DNA from: Diplolepis rosae
Lineage: Eukaryota; Arthropoda; Insecta; Hymenoptera; Diplolepididae
Direction of reading: 5' to 3'
NCBI GenBank assembly: GCA_030998225.1
Contig: JAPYXD010000250.1
Location: forward strand, 2,604,001 to 2,668,000
DNA: 64,000 nucleotides
Positions within the stretch are counted from its first letter, which is position 1. Each line of letters opens with the position of its first letter. Position numbers and translations under genes: made by a program. Below are positions 46,476 through 57,091 of the stretch, in pieces. The notes beneath the pieces are model-generated. The model saw only the letters and a program-made list of their open reading frames with translations. It had not been told where the DNA came from and did no database searches.

Positions 46476-46872
46476 GTCTGATTATGTAAAACTCTGAGTT
46501 TTTATTAACCTTAGATTTAAGTATTAATAGGAGCAGATGCAATAATCCAGGTCGATAATAATTTTAATCCGGCATTTTTTCTGGAGATGAAAAATCATAT
46601 TTCTGAAATGGACGATTTTGTCATTTTATTTGTTTATTTATTATTGATCTGTGAATTAAACTGAAAAATAGCGAAGCATAGTTCTCTTAATAATTCTTCA
46701 ATACTTAGTATTTCTAAATAACAAACATCAAATCGGTTCAGAATTATGGACTATGGTTGATTATAAACAGTGAATTCTTGATTTGCACGACTATGCGATG
46801 CAGAAATTGTGTTCCATTAAAAGATATTTTTGATGATTGTGTTTGATGGAGATATTTTGACTGTGATTGCAG

Positions 46873-47308
46873 GTGGAGGATTACGGGGGGTATATTGGCA
46901 GGACGTCGAAAGATAACAGTGGAGAAGCGGAAGCGCCATCGAAGCTGGCGGGGAACGTGAAAGCAGAGTTCAAGTGTAAGAGGGAAAGTTGGTGGACGGA
47001 AAGTAGTAATAACGACAGAGAAATAGAAAGAAGCACAGCAGCCGGGGCAAGTGGAGAACTGGCGGCTCGCCTGCAGGGCTACGCCATGGCCGGATTTCTG
47101 AAGACAACCGTTAGTGGTGTGCCAACGGGAAGTGCTCAATATCATCTCCATGGCCATCCAGCTATGGGAATGAGTGCGCACCCCCATCCACACTCTCATG
47201 CACACCCTGGAGGTCCGCATACGGGACTTCCGTCGCCCTTCAGCCTTACAACTCATGGCCATCCCCATGGTCATCCTCTTGAACATGGCCTTTCTGCATT
47301 TCCTCAAG
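46873..47308 (+). CDS. Coding exon 2 of Otx/orthodenticle-like gene (partial gene)
   Basis: The exon opens after an ATTGCAG acceptor and closes at a perfect phase-1 donor (CAAG/GTAAGA at 47309). It reads VEDYGGYIGRTSKDNSG…, then from codon 47086 MAGFLKTTVSGVPTG, a His-rich run (about 47136-47285: HLHGHPAMG, HPHPHSHAHPGG, HGHPHGHPLEHG) and LSAFPQ/G. Drosophila orthodenticle begins MAAGFLKSG, is His/Pro/Gly-rich, and its exon ends GLEAVGFSQG just before the homeodomain. Length, composition and the phase-1 break match. The homeobox itself is not in the window, so the assignment rests on the N-terminus. Other paired-class homeobox genes remain possible. If correct, the product is a nuclear transcription factor for anterior patterning. 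Confidence 0.6.
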
Positions 47309-48699
47309 GTAAGATTAGTATCTAAATAGATAAGTATTATTTAGAATTTTATCATCAAGTTACAAACATATGCAATTTATCTTTTTTAACTTTGATCTGA
47401 GACTTTGAGAAGTTTTGTTTTAGAGTGATAATTATATTATACAGGATGTTTTAGAGAAAACGTGAAAATATTGTTAAGGGCGATGATGATATGATTATAA
47501 TTGTTATAAAACCATATATGCGAAATTGTATTGAAAGTTTTGGTTAGGCACGTGTTTTCGGGGTAACTAAATTGATGTTTCGTTTAAAAATATGCATTAG
47601 AACTTAAAAGTTTAGTTATATATGTATATATAACGTTTTTTGCAGTTAAGTTTATTATTTGAAATAGTACTTTCTTATTTTAAAGCCAAACTAAATACTC
47701 TAATCACTGTACCACTGAGACTTGTGAAATAGTATTCCAATATGAGGCACTCGAACACTAACCATCTTTTCTCACTTTTCCTGAAAATTTTCTCTTGATA
47801 TTTTTATAAAAAATCTTACTTATGCATAAAAGTCGTAAAAATGTAGGAGTTTTCTGAAAACTTAAATTATTTTTAATAAAAGCTATATTTAAATGAAGAT
47901 ATTTTAGAGAATAAATTGCATAATACATATTCGTATATTGCAAAGTTATAATAAAAATATTGTAATTCCCCCATTTTACATTATCGTGAATGCAATTTTG
48001 CATTTCATCAGTATTGTAAAAATGTGGTAAAATTCCAAATATTTTTAACAGGGTATGTTGTCAGTGTGAAATAGTTTTCGAGAAGAATACCTGAGGATAT
48101 CAGATACGAAATGTTGGTGACTACATACCAACTATTCAGAAGCCCGACTTTGCTCAGCCTACGTGTGGCTTCAGTCAATGTATCGATTTTCATGGTAATC
48201 AATAATGGATTTTATCGTACTCAGTAAAAATAAGACTATTTTATGCAGACCAACTATTGTAGTAAAAGAAGTAGAGTATAGATGAATCGTTTACTTGAGA
48301 AAATAAAAAATAATAAAGATATCTACACTATTTTAAAAATAAATACAAAAGGATATACATCACAGATGTAGGTTTAAAGTGAAAGGTTGTAATTTTTATT
48401 TGAATTATAAACTTGATTACATATTAATAATATGCATTTATTGATTCTTTTCTATACTTATTAATTAGTTGTTCTGCTTATAATTTTATTTAAGTTGGAT
48501 ATTTGGGTTCTGGGAAACTATACTTTCATGTATGTATAAAAGATATTTGTATATATAAAGTAAGTCTCCAAGAATTGATGGTACATTTTGAACGGTAATT
48601 GAGCGTACTATTTTCCGTAGTCTTTCCATTTTCCTTTTATGGTTGCTTTATTCGTTGAGGAAGATGTTGGGTTAGGGGGAGTGCTCTGGGTACTTGAAA

Positions 48700-48900
48700 A
48701 ACCCTAGACTTCTAAAAGGATGCAGTGGGCGAGAGGGGTTTGGTAGCCAGCGAAGGAGAACAGAGAAGCACGAGAGTAAGCTGCTTATCAGGGTGGGAGC
48801 AGGCAGTGTAGGACCAATCGACGCAGATATAAGTGGGTTTCCATGGTAACATGAATTTGTCCGTTAGGTCTGTATACCCGCACACGTCCGTACGCCTGCC
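48700..48900. promoter_or_regulatory. GC-richer intronic patch with X-box and GATA motif
   Basis: About 200 bases stand out by higher GC and lack of repeat similarity. They contain 'tgcttatcagg' (a GATA-factor site on the minus strand, 48782-48792) and the X-box at 48837-48850. Such a patch in a large developmental-gene intron is a candidate enhancer. Confidence 0.3.
48837..48850. promoter_or_regulatory. RFX-type X-box (gtttccatggtaac)
   Basis: The 14-mer fits the RYYNYY-N2-RRNRAC consensus at every position and is a near-perfect palindrome. X-boxes bind RFX factors, typically at ciliary and sensory-neuron genes. Confidence 0.4.
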
Positions 48901-49476
48901 TACTTTAAGCATATATACGCTACATGAAAATTTAACGTTCGGCAGTAAAGTAATATACAGACAATTTAATTATTTATTTCGACTTTTAAAATTTATATTT
49001 GAATTTTTCGGTTAACAGGGATAAAGAAATTATGAGTAACAGATATAACAACATTTTCAGAAAAAATGTGCCAAAATTTTTGAGCTTTTAACCTGATACT
49101 GTGTAAATACTATTAAAGGTGTGTGCATAAATTAATGTAATGGAGCCTTCTCATTTCATCAAAAGGAATATAACATCTAGCTGTTGCAATTATCAAGAAA
49201 TTGCATATTCAATTTGATATTTAGGGTTGACCCTTGCAATTTTAATATCAATTGCTATATTGAATTTAACAACTCAAGTTTATGATTGAGATTGTATATT
49301 CAACTTTATATACCATTCATACTAATCACTTGTTAGAAAAATCAGATAATGTCATTTTCCTAAATTGAAAATAAGTATGGAGGTAGTCAGGTAGATTTGG
49401 ATTTTCAATAATAAATCAAGATATTTTCCTTTTGTAAAGTCTAAATTGAACTGTTTCTTGAATTCTAGATTATTGC

Positions 49477-49478
<2 letters not shown>

Positions 49479-49507
<29 letters not shown>
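49479..49507. repeat. (ATT)n microsatellite
   Basis: Nine to ten uninterrupted ATT units. Confidence 0.9.
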
Positions 49508-49579
49508 TCAATTTCAAATATTTGCAAAAATTTGCAAAAATTCGAGGAATTTAAAGCACTTTTAATATATTAAATCTAA

Positions 49580-50460
49580 TACAGATTTTTCTAATAGTGT
49601 GGGCCAGCATTGTTCTGACATTCTGATCTACGAAGGCTCCACATGAGTTGCGTACGAAGAATCAATAAAATGGCCCTTTGTGGGGCCTGGCTGACTCATA
49701 CTTTTTTATCTTTATGATTGTATATACTCGTACAGTGATTTTTTCGTGTCCCAAATGAGGCTCAGACTGGTAAACCTTGAATCGAAATGAAACTTTGGCG
49801 CCTGATCTGTGCCAGATCTGTCGGACTAATAATTTCAATATTCCCTGTTGAAGTTTTAACCTCGCATACCGGGACCAGATCAGGCGTGGCGTTTCATTTT
49901 GAACTAGGGTCAGATCAGGGGATTTCTGTACGAAAGGTTATGAACTTTACATTTATTTAAATAAGCAATTTTAAGTTGATTTATATTTTGTGTACGAAAT
50001 CATTTCTAGAAATGATAGAATTAGCCATTGTGTTAAACATTGTATGAATATTTAATCTTTGTACTAGCAATAAATATTAGCTTGCCTGATCAGTAGATTT
50101 CCAATCATTCAATTATGGATATAAAGTTAAGGGCGACACGTGCTAGGACACGTGTGGTTGTAGGTCCTTGCCAAGTGACCACAAAATGCGAAGGCAAAGA
50201 GGAATTTAGCTTGATAGAGACCCCACTTAGACGACGCGTGTTGATGGTAAATTGAGAAGATATATGCAGGACATTGAAGAAGTAAAATAGACAGAGATAG
50301 TTGAGACGGCGGGGGATGAATACAAATCCGGACCTAATTGCAGAGTAAACACTTGAGTTGGAGTGAAATATCACGCAGCGCGGCGCACGACTGTTAAAAT
50401 GGAGGGTGTGAGTGATTGCTTTTTTCATCCTTGTATCAGTCTTTATCAATGAATTCAAGT
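49580..50460. other. Intronic region with repeated cagatcagg words and paired E-boxes
   Basis: Positions 49795-49935 repeat 'cctgatctg', 'ccagatctg', 'accagatcagg' and 'ggtcagatcagggg', suggesting an eroded inverted element. Positions 50137-50154 carry two CACGTG E-boxes 12 bases apart. The 117-codon minus frame at 50105-50458 has no recognisable motif. Confidence 0.3.
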
Positions 50461-50669
50461 TAACAAAAATGTACAGTGGAAATCATTGCTAATTTGCAAA
50501 GAATTAGTGCAACTGTTAAAATTGCCTTTAATGAAAATATAAATCATTTGAATGAACAATATGCATTAAATTTTTCTCAATGTATTATTATCATTTGATT
50601 CCAGTCACATATTACTAAGTATTCCAATACAGTATTTACTGTATTTGAAAATTCTGAGAATTTCAATTG

Positions 50670-52297
50670 AAAAATCTGCCCAGCCCCCTTCGGGGGCGCG
50701 GTCACATTCTCATCGCGCGCAGCTCGCTTCGATCGCAAGTTTTAGCAAGCCCTATAGGGTGTACGCTCCACGCTCCGACATAATTGGACCTCGTGCTCTG
50801 TCTTATATATTTTATGCACATGAATGATCAAGTTTATTATTCATGTTATAATACTGCGATTATGGTAAATTTCTATACTCTAAATTTAAATCTAGATCTG
50901 AATCAGGGAAACTCATTAAAAATACTCATCGAGGCATTTAGTCATTGCAAAACTTTTTACATTCTCATCATGGATGAGAAGGTATTGGTTTTATGTGAAA
51001 AATGACTTTCGAAATTTTCATCAAATCTTTACGTGCATAACTCTCGATAGAATTATCAGATTGAATTGGGCTTTGGTACACTTTATCGGAGCCGAAAAAG
51101 TAAGGACAAGTTCGTTAACCAGCCACATCCAATCAAAATTGAGGGATGGAGCACTACTTTTGTGTTTTTGAAAATAATTTTTTGAAAAAATCAAAAATTC
51201 CAATCCTGGTTTTTGATAGTGTTCATAAATCTCTACAAATTATCTTAATAACATTTTTTGATTAAATCAAAATTAGAAATGTTACAGCATATTCAAATTC
51301 GAAAAAAGTCAATATCAAAATTCCATTTTCCAGTTAAATTATACGAGATACGAAAAAACGTTATGATACAATATTATTGAATACATGAAGACCTACAAAT
51401 TTGAATTGTAACATTTTTTCATAAGATGCATATTTTTCTTTTTAATTAAAAAAAAACTATTGAAAATCCAAAATTCAATTTTTTAACAATAATATTGGAA
51501 ATACCAAAAAAACGTAAGAATACAAAGTTGTTCGTTTCAAAAAGATCTACAAATTTTGTCTGACACAGTTTCTGATAAAAGATATATTTTTCGTTTCAAT
51601 TCCAAAAAATACGATTAAAATTCAAGAATTCCCTTTTTTAGACAAAATATATGAGATACATAAAAAACGTTTAAATGAAAAATTATTTGCCTAAATGAGG
51701 TCTACAAATTATCATTAAGACATTTCGGGACAGGATGTATATTTTATGTTTTGATTTTTAATATTGAAAAAATTCGATTTTTTTCACCAAAATATGTGAG
51801 ATACGAAATAAGCGTTGTTCTGCAAAATCGTTTCCTTAAATAAAGTCTACGATTGTTTTTCCTTTTTAGATATGTGGAAGAAAGTAAATTATTTTAATCA
51901 TGTAATTTATTAAAAAGTTATACTGAAATGTATACAGAAAATCGAGCGCGAAGCGCGAGTGTCATGATGAGAATGTGTTCTTAAGGCCGATAGAGCCTTA
52001 AGTAAATTGAATTTCCTGTTTCACTTAAATTCAAAAAGAAATTCAGTGACTTTGAGAAAATGTGTAATTCACATCATCTGTAATATTATTATAAAATTGG
52101 TTTGAGCTTCAGTATCAAAATATAAGAAATAAACTTAAATGTATGCGAAGAGCACAAGACCGAGCGCGAAGCGCGAGGTCCAGAAAGAACGGAGCGCGAA
52201 GCGCGACGATCGAATCGCGCGCCGTAGGCGCGCTCAAACTTGCGAGCTGCGCGCGAAGCGCGCGATGAGAATGTGCCCGCGAAGCGGGCAGATTTTT
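50670..52297. mobile_element. Family H, most complete copy (1.63 kb)
   Basis: Inverted ends 'aaaaatctgccc' (50670) and 'gcgggcagattttt' (52284-52297). Subterminal GC-rich hairpins lie at both sides (50680-50800; 51945-51960; 52160-52290). The middle (51200-51850) is four or five diverged tandem units of about 140 bp, each with 'cgttttttcgtatctc', 'tctacaaatttt' and 'ttgaatttt' words. No transposase is visible, so its class is unknown. Confidence 0.75.
52160..52290. repeat. Array of short GC-rich hairpins
   Basis: Successive perfect palindromes with short loops: gcgcgaagcgcg (52163 and 52194), gcgcgccgtaggcgcgc (52216), gcgcgaagcgcgc (52250) and cccgcgaagcggg (52276), in otherwise AT-rich DNA. 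The arrangement resembles hairpin-rich element ends. Confidence 0.85.
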
Positions 52298-52680
52298 TAC
52301 TTATCGTTTCTTACCAAATTTTAAAAAATTGTGCTATTTTAATTAATTACAAATCACTTTTTCAAGAAAAAGATTCCCTACAACTTAACCATTTCGAATT
52401 TTCGAAAATGAATAAATTATTATCAAATTCAGCAATTTTTTTATACAAATTTCGTTTTGGAAAATGTTTTTTTGAAGTTTTCAGTCATTAAAGAATTTAT
52501 TTTTAAAAATCAGAAACGGTGAAGTTGTGGGAAAACTTTTCTCTGAAAAAATGGTTTATGATTTATTAAAATCGCATAATTTTTCAAAATTTGGTAAGAA
52601 GCGATAAGAAAAAAAGTTGGGTCAAAAATAAAATTTATTAATAAAATTATTTTTCTGTGTTTCAAATTTTTTTTCATGTA

Positions 52681-53817
52681 CACGGAAAAAATTTGTCGCT
52701 TAAAAAGTCATCGACTTTGTGTAATACTCGTGGATAGGTTAGAAAGTAGACTAAATATTATGAACCTCCTTATTGAAGAATATGATAGATAGTCGCTGAA
52801 AATGTAAAACGTAAATTCAAAAGTTTAAGTGACAGTCGCGGAAAATTTAAAACATCGTGGGTTGGGTTCCATTTTCTTTAAACCAGGCATCGAAAGTCTA
52901 AGTGTGACAGTCGAAGAAAATGTTGAACAGTGTAAAAAGGAAAATATTATTTTCTGTGATATGATCCTGCACTTATATAGTTAATTATTTTTCACTTTCA
53001 CATTACCTATATAATCCTAATATGAACTTAGCCTTATATTTAACACTGTACATTACAGAAACGCAATTTTTTATAAACACTTCGCAGCACCGAGAATCGA
53101 ACACTCGCACGCATGCACGCATCCTAACCCAATTCTAATCGCACGCTTTAACCCGCATAGCCGATGAATGTCGTGGAGGCTTGTGTAAAATATTTGGATC
53201 GCATTCAGAGTTTAAAAGCAAAACTAAAATAATAGATAAATTTCAAATTTGACGTAATACACTTTATCAAGGTAAACATATACTTACTCGGAACTAATTC
53301 TTCAATGTAAGCTTCAATCCAGATTCAAAGGAAAAGCAAACGACAAGTAATCTTAAAATCTAACCAAAATAATTACAAAAACATAAAGCCGAGCTACATT
53401 GTCTGCTGTGCGATGCTACGAATTACGTTTCTGCGCATCGCTTTTTGCGACTGTGGAGAAAATTTTAGAAGACGGCATATAAAATCTGATGGACTTTAGA
53501 ATACAATTTACAAAACTATTTGTTTGAATTAATTTCATTTCAAATTATTCGATAGTCGTTTAAAATCTATGACAAATGAATCCAAAGATTAAGAAACTTT
53601 TCATTACTTCTAAGAAAAGATCAGTTAGTGTTTAAAATACTTTTATAATAGTAAATACGCGACTTTTTTTCTTCGACCTGGTTTTCTAAAAGTTATTCGA
53701 CTTTTTTCTACTATTTCCTAAAAGTCATTGAAACCTTACAAGACTTTCTCCGATTTTACTTTCTGTCCACGACTCTTCGAATAGTCTGTTAAATTTTAAG
53801 CGACAAATTTTTCCGTG
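52681..53817 (-). mobile_element. MITE family A, full-length (1137 bp), TA-flanked
   Basis: Termini 'cacggaaaaaatttgtcgct' and 'agcgacaaatttttccgtg' are flanked by TA on both sides (52679-52680 and 53818-53819). It contains the tRNA-Ser-like block on the minus strand at 53083-53164. Two truncated copies lie at 988 and 3926. It is non-coding. Confidence 0.9.
53083..53164 (-). repeat. tRNA-Ser-like block inside family A (second copy)
   Basis: Reverse complement shows the same A-box-like 'gggttaaagcg' and B-box-like 'gtgttcgattctcgg' as at 4581-4658, with a few substitutions. Confidence 0.45.
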
Positions 53818-53906
53818 TAAAATAATCTTATCTCTTTCAAAATAACTCTTCAATAATAATATTTTAAAGAATTTGAAAATCTTTCTGTGGAAAAAATGAC
53901 GCTTTC

Positions 53907-53977
53907 GACTGCGCTGGGATTCGAGCCCAGGTCTTTCGATTGCCGGTCGACTGCTCTGACCACTGAGCTACACAGGC
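53907..53977 (-). tRNA. tRNA-Ala(GGC)-like SINE head, minus copy
   Basis: Mirror copy of 54220-54290 and identical in sequence. It is probably part of a SINE rather than a decoding tRNA. Confidence 0.35.
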
Positions 53978-54219
53978 GTCCGACATCCCTTTCTCCACAG
54001 GAAGATCTCCTTATATCGCCTAGTGGCTCAGCCTTGCGGCTGTAAATGATTTCAAATTAATTAGTTGAGTTTGAAATTTTTGTCACTGCCTACATTATTT
54101 GGCAGTGATTTTGACAAAAATTTCAAACTCAACTAATTAATTTGAAATCATTTACAGCCGCAAGGCTGAGCCACTAGGCGATATAAGGAGATCTTCCTGT
54201 GGAGAAAGGGATGTCGGAC

Positions 54220-54290
54220 GCCTGTGTAGCTCAGTGGTCAGAGCAGTCGACCGGCAATCGAAAGACCTGGGCTCGAATCCCAGCGCAGTC
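54220..54290 (+). tRNA. tRNA-Ala(GGC)-like SINE head, plus copy
   Basis: Folds as a 71-base cloverleaf: acceptor gcctgtg/cgcagtc (one mismatch, one wobble), D stem gctc/gagc, anticodon stem gtcga/tcgaa (4 of 5 pairs) with loop ccggcaa giving anticodon GGC, T stem ctggg/cccag. The normally invariant U33 is C and the T-loop begins ctcg rather than ttcg. Four copies share these changes, so it is best seen as the Pol III promoter head of a SINE. Confidence 0.45.
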
Positions 54291-54482
54291 GAAAGCGTCA
54301 TTTTTTCCACAGAAAGATTTTCAAATTCTTTAAAATATTAAATTTATTTGCATTATTTGCGATATAAGAGTTTGAAATTGTCTACGAGGACACCTGTCGA
54401 CAACGTATCCTATCTGACACGCGACTAGTGATCCTCCAATAATGTAGGCAGTGACAAAAATTTCAAACTCAACTAATTAACT
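54291..54482 (+). repeat. Body of the tRNA-Ala-derived SINE
   Basis: 'cacagaaagatt', 'gagtttgaaattgtctacga', 'gtatcctatctgacacgcga' and 'ggcagtgacaaaaatttcaa' occur in the same order as at 30150-30340, ending 'ctcaactaatta'. Confidence 0.8.
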
Positions 54483-54904
54483 TCAATAATAATATTTTTA
54501 TTCTTGAAAGCAAAATTATCTATTTTGGCCTGAGGTCTAATTTTTGTGGATGAAAACTATAAGTACACTCGTTTACTTAAATAAGAATAATAATATCAAG
54601 TCGAAACTTTCAGCGGTTAAATAGCAGGCACTGAGAAACGTCTTAAAGACGTTGGTTTTAAAACGCAGAAGCAGTTCAAAATGAACTTTGTATATTTCCA
54701 ATATTTTGATAATAAATAAATTTAATTTTTAAATTACACTCTTTAAATTCGATTTAGTCAAAACTGACTAATTACTAGTTAAATTTAAGTAATTGTTAGT
54801 AGAAAACGTTACAGAAACATTAGTAAAAATAAAATTACTGTAATTAATTAGTCAAATATATTAAACTATTAATTATTGTGAGATAAATAAGTTTATTTAT
54901 ATCT

Positions 54905-55200
54905 GTACTGGGGCAGTACTGAACCAGTACCGCGCCAACGCTAGGCATAAATCCCTAAGTCGGCTTCTAGACAACATTTGACTCCATACTGGGGCAGTAC
55001 TATACCAGTACCGCGCCAACGCTCGGCGCGGTAGTAATGATCAGAACTAGCATTGCTCCTTATTTACAACTAGCGCGGTACACTGCCGTTCGTAAGATCC
55101 GGCATAAGTCCGACTTTTCCGCCTGGGACCTTAAGCGGTAGCGTCCTAGCGTAGTAGTGTAGTGAACGATGGGTAGTAGGTTCGATGCCCCCTCAGGACA
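54905..55200 (+). repeat. SINE-like region with direct repeats
   Basis: A block of about 38 bp beginning 'tactggggcagtact' and ending 'cagtaccgcgccaacgct' occurs at 54906 and 54986. Further on, 55133-55198 has a tRNA-like order with B-box 'taggttcgatgcccc'. No coding sequence is present. Confidence 0.5.
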
Positions 55201-55250
55201 AATTTCGAATTTTAATTGTTTAGATAAATTATAATTGGGCATTGATAATA

Positions 55251-55448
55251 CAGTCAAGACTCGTTTATTGCAAGAGAAGAGGGGCTCCCACCACCGCAAC
55301 TATCGGTGAGGTTGGTTTTCAGAGCAAGCAGTGGATTGGTTGTCGCCCCTACCACAGTGTTGGATATACGGCAAAGGTGGTGGTTAGGGGAACGGTCGGG
55401 CCTTGCAATAGACGAGGCTCAATCCTTGCATTAAACGACGCTTGACTG
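55251..55448. mobile_element. pogo/Tigger-like MITE (198 bp), TA-flanked
   Basis: Inverted ends 'cagtcaagactcgtttattg' and 'aaacgacgcttgactg' are flanked by TA on both sides. The CAGT…CTCG-type end with TA duplication resembles pogo/Tigger elements. The interior has no transposase. Confidence 0.65.
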
Positions 55449-56891
55449 TATTAACTAAAAGTTCGGAGTAAATTTCAATTACCTGCAATATCGCGATTTA
55501 TTTATTATTGTGCTCTCTTTACGAGATTTCGGAAATCTGTAAATGCTTCCCGAATTTTTGAACAAACGTTGCTACTGGGTATGTATTCTGCAAATATTTT
55601 TCGATTTTCTTAACTTTCCTTACTCGATAGGATATTGTCTTACCGTAATTTTATCAAAACATGTTTAAAAACATGTATCAAAACGCACATGAATACTCAC
55701 TCATAAGTTTTGACATTGTAAAACATATTTCCGATGCACTAGCAACATTTTCAGCGCGCAATTAGTAGAAAACTTTTCATAGAAAATAGACGTAACTATT
55801 CGGGTTCCTTTTGTGTTTGAGTCAGAGCACACAATAATAAAATTGAGCAAACACTAATGTGCAAATGCAATATTCACCTTTTGCTACTACTGAAAAAAAT
55901 ACCCTTTTTTCACTCTAAAGTAAATTGTCGAAAAAACTTTTTTTGAAAAATCTTTTGGTCTTCTCTGACTCAAATACAAGAAACGCGAATAATTACTTCT
56001 GTTTTTTGTGAAAATTTTTCTACTAATGCGATACCACAACATGAAAGTATACAGTTTGTTGTTTGTCACTAGCCATTTGTCAAAATGTCTGTCTCATACT
56101 GATGCATACCGTCTCAACCTGCATACATCTCCCCTAATAAAACTTACATATATTATTATATTGGTCCATTTTTTCTCGAATCGTTCAAGCTATTTTTACA
56201 TGTTTTCGCATTTGGAAAAAATAAAAGGAGTCGGATTTTGGTAATACGAATCTTATCCGATTATACTCACCTGTCCTGCATGTGTGTTAGTATTTTGTTA
56301 CTTGTGTTTTTCTGTACTGGATTATCTAACGTTAATGATATACAGGTACGAGAGCCACATGTGCCTCTTTGAAGCCGGTACTTTTTACGTAATTCTATGT
56401 TCACTTTATACTTTTAGTTAAATCGAGAAGCGCTTACTTCGTATGGATCCTCTATAATTAAGAGTTTGTAGAACTATAATCAAGTTTTAATTAAAATCCC
56501 TTGTATTTATCGGTTTAGTCAAATTTGGACTAATACTTTTTTGGAGAGGTCGTATTATAAAGATCTGAACTGATGTTTGTTGTCGTGTCTAAAAACAGTT
56601 TTCGGGAGAAAAAAAATGTTTTCCTTTGGTTTTAAGACTTGAAATGATATTATCAGTTGTGTCTTATTATAGGAAAAAACATTAGTATTTGTGAAAACAA
56701 TTTAAAACTTACGAAAAATAATACTTTTGATAATGTTTTTGGTAATCTAATTTTTTCTCAATATCGCTTTTTACCAATTTTTTGAAAATGTCATTGGATT
56801 TCCATAAACCATGGATTATTTTTCCGTGGAATAAGACATGACTGATAATATTATTTCGAGTCTCGAAATCATGGCAAAACTTTTTTTTTTA

Positions 56892-57091
56892 CACCAAGAA
56901 AAATGGATATTCAACTATAAGACAGGTATATCTTATATATTCAGTTCTATTATCTAGATATTGAACTGTGATATATGAATATTCAGCTTTACTATCTGTA
57001 ATATTGAAATAGGTTATTATGAATATCTCAGATATTGCAACTGAATATATGAGATGCTAGTCACATAGGTGAATATCTATTTTTCTCCGTG
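56892..57091. mobile_element. Family F-like variant (200 bp)
   Basis: 'caccaagaaaaatggatatt' to 'gaatatctatttttctccgt', palindromic around 56990, with 'taatatctagat' type words as in family F but diverged. Confidence 0.7.

Larger units (their letters stand above)
45893..46515. mobile_element. Inverted element with hammerhead-like cores and an inner SINE
   Basis: Outer arms of about 120 bp (45893-46010 and 46395-46515) are near-complements and each contains 'ctgatgagggctccgatcag' then 'agccgaaacgtctg'. A second inverted pair 'ttattttcctgttttttcct' (46306) and its complement (46378-46400) lies inside. A truncated tRNA-Ala SINE sits at 46050-46290. The arm motif resembles conserved ends of Penelope-like retroelements. 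Confidence 0.65.
42559..46872 (+). other. Intron 1 of the Otx-like gene
   Basis: A GTGAGT…TTGCAG intron of 4.3 kb. It contains a (GA)n run at about 43165-43196, a solo family B terminus at 44705-44770 ('cacggagaaaaatagttc') and the inverted pair with hammerhead-like cores at 45893-46515. The remainder is AT-rich and without recognisable features. Confidence 0.45.
53861..54349. repeat. Near-perfect SINE palindrome (arms about 235 bp)
   Basis: From 'attttaaagaatttgaaaat' to its complement ending at 54349, with a centre near 54105. Both arms contain the complete tRNA-Ala-like head, the 'ctgtggagaaagggatgtcgg' leader and the 'gccgcaaggctgagccacta' block. The plus arm continues into the SINE body to about 54480. 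Confidence 0.9.

Noticed and set aside
46744..47307. 187-codon minus-strand open frame
   Set aside because: It is the antisense shadow of the Otx-like exon 2, full of arginine/serine from complementing the His-rich codons.
50105..50458. 117-codon minus-strand frame
   Set aside because: No recognisable domain, no splice context, and intronic position on the opposite strand. Kept only as an intronic region.
52139..52324. Arg/Ala-rich open frame
   Set aside because: It is the translation of the hairpin array with no homology.
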